Assembly (NCBI GenBank): GCA_046350295.1
Contig: JAXMAR010000005.1
Coordinates: forward strand, 1 to 64,000
DNA: 64,000 nt
Direction of reading: 5' to 3'
Source: JAXMAR01 sp046350295
GTDB lineage: Bacteria; Planctomycetota; Planctomycetia; Gemmatales; Gemmataceae
A program made the translations under genes and the position numbers. A model generated the notes under the pieces. It made no database searches. It was not told the origin of the DNA and was given only the letters and a program-made list of their open reading frames with translations. Shown piece by piece: positions 22,136 to 31,500 of this stretch (positions are counted from its first letter, which is position 1; each line of letters opens with the position of its first letter).

Positions 22136-23629
22136 ATGATGCGCATTCTGGGCTCTGCGAAACGCCTGTGCAACGGCGTCACGCGCCGCGAGGCGCTCGT
22201 CGCCGGCGGGCTCAGCACTCTCGGACTTACCCTCGGCGATTTCCTGACGCTCGAGCGCGCGCAAGCCGCGCCCACCCGGCCCGCCGATCCTTCCTTCGGG
22301 CGAGCGAAGAATGTCATTCTCCTCTATCTCTTCGGCGGCCCCAGCCATCTCGATACGCTCGACATGAAACCGGACGCGCCCGACGTCGTGCGTGGTCCGT
22401 TCCGGCCCACCCGCTCCGTTGTTCCCGGCTACGGCGTCTGCGAACACTTGCCGCGCATCGCGCGTGTGCTGGACCGCGTCACCCTGGTCCGGTCGCTGAC
22501 GCACCCCTGGAATTTCCACGGCATGCAATGGGCCACCACCGGCATCCCCGAAGGCTCCATCCCGATTGAAGAGACGCAAAAGCACCCGCTGCACATGCCT
22601 TTCCTCGGCTCCGTGGCGACGCGCTTCTGGGAGCAGCGCCACGGCGCCAAGCCCGCCGGCGCCATCCCCGACAACGTCATCCTTCCCTTTCTCCTCAGCA
22701 CGCGTCGGCCGGCCGCCATGTACGCCCGACCCCACGGCTCCTTCCTGGGCGTCGCCTACGACCCGCTCTGGACCGAGTTCCGCGGCCGCGCGACGCGGAG
22801 CATGGTCCGCATGTCGTTCGGCCCGGCCGCGGAGGTCTTCGATCCCTATCTGGGCATCACCCCGGAGAGTCGCTTTGAAATCGCCCCGGAAGCCGAGGCG
22901 CCCCCGGACATCACGCTCGACCGCTTGCAGCGGCGGCGCTCGCTGCTCGAGCAATTCGACGCGGCCCGGCGCGACCTCGACCGCAGCCCCCAGGTCCGCG
23001 CCATGGATCGGCAGCGTGCCCTGGCGTTTTCGCTGCTGAACTCCCCCGACGTGAGAGCCGCCCTCGAACTCGGCCAGGAAAGCCCCGCGCTGCGCGAAGC
23101 GTACGGCATGACTCTCTTCGGCCAGGGTGTCCTGCAAGCGCGGCGCCTGGTCGAGGCCGGGTGCCGCTTCGTCACCGTCATCTGGGACGAGATCGGTCAG
23201 CTCAACGCGGGCTGGGACACGCACGTCGACCAGCACAACCGGCTGAAAAACGATCTGCTCCCCGGCCTGGACCGCGCCTTTGCCGCCCTGATCCACGACC
23301 TGGAGGCGCGCGGCATGCTCGACGAGACGCTCGTCCTCGGCATGAGCGAGATGGGCCGAACGCCGCGTCTCGAAGGCGACGGCCGCGGCCACTGGGGACG
23401 CGCCTACACCAACTTCTTCGCGGGCGGCGGCATGGCCCGCGGCGCCGTCGTCGGCCGCACCGACGCCATCGGGGGAGCCGTCACCGAGCGGCCTCTCTCC
23501 GCCAAGGACATCCTGGCCACCATCTACCACCTGCTCGGCATCGACCCGCACACAACCTTTCCCGACCGCCTGGACCGCCCCGTGCCGCTCGTCCCCTATG
23601 GCGACGTGGTTCGGGAGATGCTCGCCTGA
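22136..23629 (+). CDS. DUF1501 family protein
   Basis: The 497-residue protein has a twin-arginine-like leader (TRREALVAGGLSTLGLTLGDF). Family motifs are LLYLFGGPSHLDTLDMKPDA, LVRSLTHPWNFHGMQW, GWDTHVDQHNRLKNDLL, LGMSEMGRTPRLEGDGRGHW and KDILATIYHLLGIDPHT. It is complete and unfused, unlike the copy at 60935. It stands alone behind its own promoter, without an adjacent cytochrome/DUF1549 partner on the same strand. Two ATGs are adjacent (22136 and 22139) and either may be used. Export to the periplasm by the Tat route is inferred. Confidence 0.92.
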   Translation: MMRILGSAKRLCNGVTRREALVAGGLSTLGLTLGDFLTLERAQAAPTRPADPSFGRAKNVILLYLFGGPSHLDTLDMKPDAPDVVRGPFRPTRSVVPGYGVCEHLPRIARVLDRVTLVRSLTHPWNFHGMQWATTGIPEGSIPIEETQKHPLHMPFLGSVATRFWEQRHGAKPAGAIPDNVILPFLLSTRRPAAMYARPHGSFLGVAYDPLWTEFRGRATRSMVRMSFGPAAEVFDPYLGITPESRFEIAPEAEAPPDITLDRLQRRRSLLEQFDAARRDLDRSPQVRAMDRQRALAFSLLNSPDVRAALELGQESPALREAYGMTLFGQGVLQARRLVEAGCRFVTVIWDEIGQLNAGWDTHVDQHNRLKNDLLPGLDRAFAALIHDLEARGMLDETLVLGMSEMGRTPRLEGDGRGHWGRAYTNFFAGGGMARGAVVGRTDAIGGAVTERPLSAKDILATIYHLLGIDPHTTFPDRLDRPVPLVPYGDVVREMLA

Positions 23630-23853
23630 CAGCCCCGCCCGGTGCGGCGTTTTCCGGTCGTGCGGCTTTAGGCATTTTTGCCAAGAGCGCCGCTGCGGCC
23701 CTTCGCTATCTTGCCCTACCGGCCTTCCCTCTCGCACGAACGCCCGAGCCAACAACCGATCATGAATCCGACGAGTTGCGCTGCGGCGCGCCGTCTTGTG
23801 GTAAGGAAAGCCCCGTCTCCGCCGTGAAGGAGACACACCCCCGGAGATTCCCC

Positions 23854-24990
23854 ATGCGGAGAAACTTCAGACCTATCCTCGCCCTCCTTCTCAGCGCCCT
23901 GCCCGCCATCGCCCACGCCCAACCTCGAGCCGCCGTGATCCTGCCCCCCGGCCTGGTTCAGGATCGCCCCGCTCCCGTGACCGTCACCGCCGTCGATACC
24001 CCCGGCCCCGCCTCCTCCTATGGCGGGCTCAAAGCCTACGAGGCCCCGCTCGGGCCGCCGCCGGACGTGAGCGGCGCCGATCATGCCCGCTGCTCCCGCT
24101 TCCTTGTCTTCGGTGACGGTCTCTACTGGACCGTCCACAACTCCAGCGTCACCTATGCCCAGCCGTTCAACGGCAACAACCCCGCCATCGCCGTGCCGCG
24201 CGGCCCGGTGGCTACCGTTGAGCAGACCTATGAGCCCGGCTTCCGCGTCGGCGCCGGCTTCGCCGTCAACGACCATAGCTGGATCATCGCCACCTTCACC
24301 TACATGCAGAACACCGCGGACGACAACGTCCAGATTCTCAACGCCGGCGACGTGCTCCGCTCACCCCTCATCTTCCCGAACACCGCCAACGCCGCCTTCG
24401 CGCCGCTGTCGGCCCAGGCCGGCTACCACATCACCATGTACACCGGCGACATCGACTACAAATGCGCCTTCGTCGACAACGACTGCCTGCGCCTGTCCTG
24501 GCTCGCCGGCGCCCGCTACGGGCATCTCCGCCAGAATCTCGACGTCGCCTACCAGGAAATCCTCGGCGTCGACCGCATCCACGCCAATGTCGGCTTCGAC
24601 GGCGGCGGCCCGCGCGTCGGACTCGACGGCGAATACCGCGTCAAGTGCGGCCTCTACGGCTACGCCCGCGGCGCCCTCAGCCTCGTCGCCGGCACGTTCA
24701 CCTCCCTCTACGAGCAACGGGACATCTTCGGCGGCCTGGTCGCCCAGTCCAGCATCAACGAGACCCGCATCATCCCGATCCTCGAACTCGAGCTGGGCGT
24801 GGGCTGGCGCAGTCAGAATGACCGCGTCCGCGTCGCCGCCGGCTACTATGTCGGCAGCTGGTTCAACACCCTGACCATCCCGGGCATCGTCCAGGGCGTG
24901 CAGAACAACAACTTCCAGACGATCGGCAACAACTTCCGCGACAACCTCACCTTCGACGGCGTGGTGGCGCGGATCGAGTTCCGGTTCTAA
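23854..24990 (+). CDS. Outer membrane beta-barrel protein, Lpg1974-like
   Basis: The ATG at 23854 follows CCGGAGATTCCCC and opens a signal peptide (FRPILALLLSALPAIAHAQ). The longer open frame upstream is only a shadow of the DUF1501 gene. The 378-residue protein has amphipathic strands (LVFGDGLYWTVHNSSVTYAQ, GFRVGAGFAVNDHSWIIATF, GYHITMYTGDIDYKCAF, LSWLAGARYGHLRQNL) and ends in RIEFRF, with the terminal Phe typical of outer-membrane barrels. The layout fits the Lpg1974/Legionella OMP family common in planctomycetes. It probably forms a pore in the outer membrane. A strong terminator follows 30 bp after the stop. Confidence 0.82.
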   Translation: MRRNFRPILALLLSALPAIAHAQPRAAVILPPGLVQDRPAPVTVTAVDTPGPASSYGGLKAYEAPLGPPPDVSGADHARCSRFLVFGDGLYWTVHNSSVTYAQPFNGNNPAIAVPRGPVATVEQTYEPGFRVGAGFAVNDHSWIIATFTYMQNTADDNVQILNAGDVLRSPLIFPNTANAAFAPLSAQAGYHITMYTGDIDYKCAFVDNDCLRLSWLAGARYGHLRQNLDVAYQEILGVDRIHANVGFDGGGPRVGLDGEYRVKCGLYGYARGALSLVAGTFTSLYEQRDIFGGLVAQSSINETRIIPILELELGVGWRSQNDRVRVAAGYYVGSWFNTLTIPGIVQGVQNNNFQTIGNNFRDNLTFDGVVARIEFRF

Positions 24991-25019
24991 GCGAAGCGGC
25001 GCCCCAGAGCGCGAATCCC

Positions 25020-25071
25020 AAACGAGCACGCGATCCCGGGCTTCCAAGGCCGGGGATCGCGTGCTCGTTTT
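25020..25071 (+). terminator. Rho-independent terminator of the outer membrane protein gene
   Basis: Eighteen-base arms at 25020-25037 (AAACGAGCACGCGATCCC) and 25053-25070 are perfectly complementary, with a 15-base loop, and the right arm ends in TTTT. Confidence 0.85.
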
Positions 25072-25401
25072 GGCTGGTTTCTTCCAGGGCGGGTGGCGAC
25101 AGGGCGACGACATCGTGTGCCGCGAACAGTCGGGCGGCCACATCAAGAGTTACTCCTGGCGCGCCGCCGCTTGACGTCAGGCATCGGCCGTCGCATTCCA
25201 GTCGCGATCGCGGAACGTTCGCTCCTGCGCCTCCGGCGTCCCCTTCGACCTCGAACATGTCCCCCACGTCGTTGAGCTTTTCCGTTGTCGCCTCCCGCCG
25301 ACCATGATCATCTCGCCCAGTCCGCGGTCTGCCACTCTCTTTCCACCTACTTTTCAGTTGCTCACCCAAGGCGCCCTGGAGGCGCCCTCTAAAGAAAAGA
25401 T

Positions 25402-25430
25402 TTGACAACCCCAAATTCGTGCCCTACACT
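25402..25430 (+). promoter_or_regulatory. Near-consensus sigma-70 promoter of the giant FG-GAP gene
   Basis: TTGACA (25402-25407) is exactly 17 bp from TACACT (25425-25430). The gene starts at 25599, giving a leader of about 160 bases. The rest of the 24991-25598 gap shows only the upstream terminator and no gene. Confidence 0.7.
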
Positions 25431-25598
25431 CTGCCCCGTAAGTTTCCCAGTTTTCCTAGTTTAACGGCATGCTGGCGCCCGCCCGGGCAGATCTTGCCTC
25501 TCTTCTTCCGTCGCAGGCTGTAGCAACGCCCATCCCTGTAGCCTCCGCGAGCGCGCCGGCGCCCAGATTTGCACCGAGATTCGCATCTGGAGTAGAAA

Positions 25599-28500
25599 AT
25601 GTCTTACAGCTCGTTCCGGAGATGGTTTTCTCCTTGCCATGATTCGCTTCAAAAGCGCAAGCCTGCCCGCAGGACCCGGCTGTTGCTCGAAGTTTTGGAG
25701 GACCGGACACTCCCCGCCCCGGTTACTCTGCTGGGTGTGCCGAATTGGATCGCCGAGGGGCCTGCCCCGAACGCCGACGGCCAGGATGAGAACATCGCGG
25801 CCGAGCCGGGCGGCGGAGCCAACGCCGTGTCCGGCGCCATCCAGGCGATCGCGGTGAATCCCGGGAACAGCGCGAACGTTTTCGTGGGCACGGTCAATGG
25901 GGGCATCTGGCGCACCACCAATTTCTTCGCCGCCACGACGCCGTGGACTCCCCTCACCGATCAGTTTCCTGCCCTGGAGATTTCGGCCCTTCAATTCGAC
26001 CCCACCGATGGCGCGAATCAGACCGTCGTGGCAGGCATCGGCAACACCAGCAACATCATCACGACCCTCGGCCCGCTCACCGGGCTTCTGAAGACGACCG
26101 ACGGCGGCGCCAGCTGGGCTCAGCTGGGCAACACCGCGGCGCAAGGGCTCCAGGGCGAAAACGTCTCGGCGGTGCTGCCGCGAGGCGCCACGATTTTGGT
26201 CGGTGTGGTGAGCGGCGCCGCCCCGGGCCTGTATCGCACAACCAACAATGGGTCCACGTTCCAGCTCATTTCCGGCCTGAATAATCTCGGCAACGGCCCG
26301 GTGTACGACGTGGCCGCCGACCCGAGCAACAACAACCGCGCCTATGTCGTGGTTGGCGGCGCGACCGGCGGTGTTTTCCGCACCGACGACCTGGGCAATA
26401 GCTGGACCAACATCACGACGAACGCCACCATTACCACGGAACTTACCGGCGGAAATCTCAGCAACGCCAAGCTGGCCGTGAGCGCCGCCGCGCCCAATCC
26501 GGTCTATCTCGCGATCGCCACGAATGGCCAACTTGGCGACATGAGCACTCCGGCGGCGGGCGTGTTCCGCTCGGCGAACCTGGGCGCGTCCTGGACGGCC
26601 ATGGATTTGCCGCTGACACTCGACGCGCCGCGCAGTATTGCCGGCGTCAGCAACACGGGACCGATCGTGATCACCACGACGGCGAACCACGGCTACGCCA
26701 CCGGCGACCGGGTGCGAATCACCGGCGCCGGCGGCGGCGCCAACGGCGACTGGACCATTTCCGTCAACGCCGCCACGCCGAATCAGTTCACCCTCATCGG
26801 CAGCGTCGCCGGCGGCGGCGCGGGGGCGGGCGGCACGGTCAAGAACCTCCAGGGGATTCTGCACGGCCGGCAGGCGTTCCCGAATCTCGCCCTGGCCGCC
26901 GATCCCGGAAACGCCAACCTGGTCTACATCGGGGGGGACCGGCAGGATTTCCTTGGCGCCGACAGTTCCATCGGCGCGAACGCTTTCTCCGCCCGCATCT
27001 TCCGCGGCGACTTTGGCGTTCCTGCTCAGGGGCTCGGATCGGTGGTCACGGACGCGACGCATCAATGGACTCCCTTGACCCACAGCGGTACCAGCAACAA
27101 TTCGTCGCCCCATGCCGACGCCCGAGCCCTGGTCATCGACGCCGGTACCCTCCTCTACGCGGGGGACGGGGGCATCTTCAACGAGAACAATCCCACCACG
27201 ACCACCGGTCGCTGGTTCTCCGACAACGGCGCCCCCAGCGGCGGAAATTTCGGCATTCAGGTAACACAGTTCTCCAGCGAGATCTCCTACGACGGCAGGT
27301 CGAACATCATCTTCGGCGGCGCCCAGGATACCGGCACGCCCCAGCAGTCGGCGCCTGGTTCCCTGGTCTACAGCGATCAGACGCAGGGCGACGGGCCCTT
27401 TACCGCGGTCGACGACTTGACCGCGACCGGCGACTTCCCGGCTACGGTGGCCTCGGCCCGTTACATTGGTTTTGGCCGCCAGTACTACACGGCCGCCAAC
27501 GCCGCGGTTGGCGGCAACGTGAACCTGCTTCCCAGCGGCGGCGTGAACGGGTCCTTCTTCAACTTCAACGCACTGGCGGTGAGCACGGTGGCGCCGCCCG
27601 CGGGTCAATCCGCCCGGGTGGTGATCGCCAACGGCAATGGAGCGGCGAACGCCCAGCAGACCGGGACGCCGGGCGTCGCGCTGTTCGATTCCACAAACGC
27701 GGGTATCGCCGCCACCACGGCAGCCATCGTTTATACCCAGATCCCAACCGGACCGAACTGGGCCGGCGTCAACACGTTTTTCAACATTTCCGCCATGACC
27801 GAGGGCGGGATGCTCGGTGGCGTCGCGAACCAGAACGTCCTGTACGCCGCTTCGGGCACGCGCGTCTTTCTCCGGAGCACGGCGGGCGGAACCCTCACCG
27901 CAACCGCCGGGCAGCCCGCGGGTGTTGGCTTCATTCAGGACATAGCCACGGATCCCACCAACTGGCAGATCGCATACGTCACTGACGGCAGTCGAGTGTT
28001 CCAGACCACGGACGCCGGCGCCACCTGGACCAACATCACCGGCAACCTCAACGACAATCTCATCCACACGATCACCGTCGCCAACAACGGCGCGGGTGTC
28101 AGCGCCGTTCTCGTCGGCGAAACCAACGGCGTCTTCCGCATGCTGAGCTCCGCCCCGGGCGAGTGGACCAAATTCGGCGCCGGCTTCCCCAATTCCAGCG
28201 TTTGGGGCGTCGTCTACAACACGGCCAACAACGTGCTCGTCGCCGGTACCAGCGGTCGCGGCGCCTTCGAGGTGCAGAACGCCAGCGCCAACCTCTTCAC
28301 CCAAAGCGTCCTGCAAATCTGCGGCGACCAGGATTTCGCCAACGAGGATGACACCTTCCGTCTGGTCCGCGACCCGGTCAACAACCTGATGCTCGACGTC
28401 TTTGTCAACAACACGACTTCCGTTCCTACCTTCGTCGTCCCCCTGGCGCTCGTTGACCAGATCAACGTCTTCGGCGCCGGCGGCAACGACAACCTCATCG

Positions 28501-31500
28501 TCGACAGTTCCAACGGCCTGATCACCGTTCCCAGCGGCATCCGCTACGATGGCGACAACCCATGCCCCGGCCAGGCCGGCGCCGGTATCGGCGGCTTCGA
28601 CACGCTGACCTTGCAGCAAACCGGCGGCGTCGCCAGCGGCGTCACGGACATCTACTCCGTCGGCCCCATCGATGGCTCCGGCATCAGCGCCATCACCGGC
28701 CCGGGCGGGACGCAGACGGTCTATTTCCAGCGCCTCGAACCCGTTCTCGATAACGTTCCCGCCGCCACCGCGACCATCAACGCCACGCCCGCCAGCAACG
28801 CCATCAACTACAGCCCCGGCCCCGGCGGCGGCATCTTCGTCGGCAATACCGGCCTCATCACCGTCGACAACCAGGAATCCTACGAGTTCAACAACAAGAC
28901 CAACCTCGTCATCAACGCCGGCGCCGGCGATGATACCATCAACCTCAACGACTCCACCATTCCCGCCGGTCTGACCGGGTCCATCACCGTCAACGGCCAG
29001 GACCCAACCGCAAGCGACAAGGTGATCGTCAACGGTACCACGGGGACCGACGCCATCAACTTCGCGCCCACGGCTGCCGACGCCGCGGACATCACCGGCG
29101 CCGGTCCGGTCACCATCCATGTCGCAACGGTCGAGTCCTTGATCATCAACGGCCGCGGCGGCAACGACAGCCTCACCGTCACCACGCCCGCCGGCGCCGA
29201 CGTGCTCACCCTCGATCCGGGCGCTCTCGCCGATCAGGGCACGGTCAGCATCCGCCGCGGCGTCGGCGGCGCGGCGCTGCTCGGCCTCAGCTTCACCAAC
29301 CTCGGCGTCAACGACGCCCTTGGCCGGCTCAGCTTCGCCAACGCCGGCGGCGGCGGAGCGCAGGACGACCTGACCCTCGATGGTCGCGACCTCGCTAACG
29401 CCAGCGACATCTTCACCGTCACGGCGGCAGGCAACGTCGACCTCCAGACGCCGGACGCGGGGAGCGGCGTGCTTCGCCTTCTTCTCAACCTGCAAACGCC
29501 GGGAGTGAGCGCTCTCCGCCTCAACGGCCTGGCCGGGGACGACTCCTTCAGCATCGCCGGTAACCACCCCTTCGCGACCGGCGTTTTCATCGACGGCGGT
29601 AGCCCCTCCGCCAGCGACACCCTCAATTTCACCGGCTCCGGAACCACCGCGAACCTGATCACGGCGAATCTGCCGGCCGCGACCGTCACCGAGGCCACCT
29701 TTGGCGCCGTCTCCTTTACTGGGGTCGAGACCGTGAATATCGGCGCCGCCGGGCACAACTTCACCCTCGTGGCCACGGGCGGCGACGACGCTCTTTCCGT
29801 CACGCCGACGGCCGCCGGCGTCGGCAGCTTCCGGGATGTCGCCAGCGGCGCCAGCCCCTACACGAGCCCGCAGTTCACCTACACCGGCGTAGGCGCCACG
29901 TTCACCGTCAACGGCGGCGCCGGCGGCTTCGATGATCTCGGCCTCAACGCCACCGCCGGAAACGATCAGATCAACGCCGTCCAGACCGACGCCACGCACC
30001 TGAGCTACACCCAAAACGCCTTCACGCAGATCTTCACTCTGGCCTCGATCGAAGGCGCCAGCCTCCTGACCGGCGCCGGCGACGACCTCATTCGCGTCAG
30101 TGTCGCGGACGCACTCGAAGCCGCCCCGGCCGGCAGCCTGCGCTTCACCGTCGACGGTGGTCCGCCTAATGCCAGCGACCGCCTCATCGTCAACGACGAC
30201 GGCATCGGCGATCTCACGGTGCTGCGCCAGGCGGCCGACGGCCACAGCGGCTCGGTCACCGTTGGCGCCCTCAATCCCGTGGTCTACTCGAACGTCGAGC
30301 GCCTCGACATCACGCCGCTCGATCCGATCACCGGCGCCACCGGATCCGATTCCAAGGGCCGCATCGTCGTCTTCCACGCCGATCCCTTTGAATTCAACGA
30401 CAGCCGCCTGAACGCCGGTCAGATCGCACGCGTCGGCCAGAACTCGACCAGCCCGACGATCGATCCGGGCGGGGTCGCCGCCCCGTTCTCGGCCAACGGC
30501 GACGAGGACTGGTACCAATTCGACCCAACCTCGACGAACACGTTCCAGGTCCGCATCCTGTTCACGAAGATCGGGGCCCTCGCGAACGGCCGGCCCGGCC
30601 TGCCGGGCGACGGCGACCTCTCGCTCGACATCTATGACGCCAACGGCGCCCTCATCACCAGCGGCGTCGCCGACGCCAGCGGCAATAACCGCACCGCGGT
30701 CTTCGCCGCCACCAACGATCCGGCGTTCCCGCAGTTCAACCGCATCTTTGTCCGCGTCAAGGGGGCGGGCGCCCAGCCGGCCGTCTCGATCAACACCTAC
30801 GACTTCACCAACCTCTCCGGCGCCGGCAGCGGCATCTCCGGCGTGAGCCTCGTCGACATCCTCGGCCCCAAGGTCACAGCCGTCAACATCAGCGACAATC
30901 CAGCCACGGCGACCAACGAAGCGGCGCTCAACATCTTCGTCCCCAAGCCCACGGACGGCCCGACGCCGCTCATCACCAGCATGGACGTGCATCTCTCGGA
31001 CAGCCCGCTGCGCGCCCCCGGCTTCCTCTACCCCGCCATCGACGCGACCCTCTTCGCCGGGACGCCGGGCCATCGCCCGGCCATGGGCCTCTTCTCCGTC
31101 GTGGGTGACCGCGTCGGCAACGTGCCGATTGCCGACGTGGTGCTCACCAACGACCCTGTCGTCCAAGGCCAACTCGCCACGGCCACCGTGAAGATCATCT
31201 TCGACACGGGCAGCCCCACCTTCGCCGGCGGCCTGCCCGACGACCGCTACACCATCACCGTCAACGACGGCCTCTTCGATCCTCCAGGAAACAAGCTGGA
31301 CGGCGAGAATAACGCCGTGCAGCCCACGGCCGCCCCTTCCTTCCCCTCGGGCAACAACCAATCCGGTGGCAATTTCGCGGCCCGCTTCACGGTCGACAGC
31401 CGGCCTGAGATCGGCCTGGTCGACCACGGTCAGACGCGCGTCGACATCAACGCCAACGGTGTTTACGACCCCTTGGGTTCGGGCGACGCCGTCAACCACG

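Noticed and set aside
23161..23853. N-terminal extension of the outer membrane protein gene
   Set aside because: It overlaps the DUF1501 gene in another frame and is Arg/Pro-rich. A signal peptide starts at 23854.
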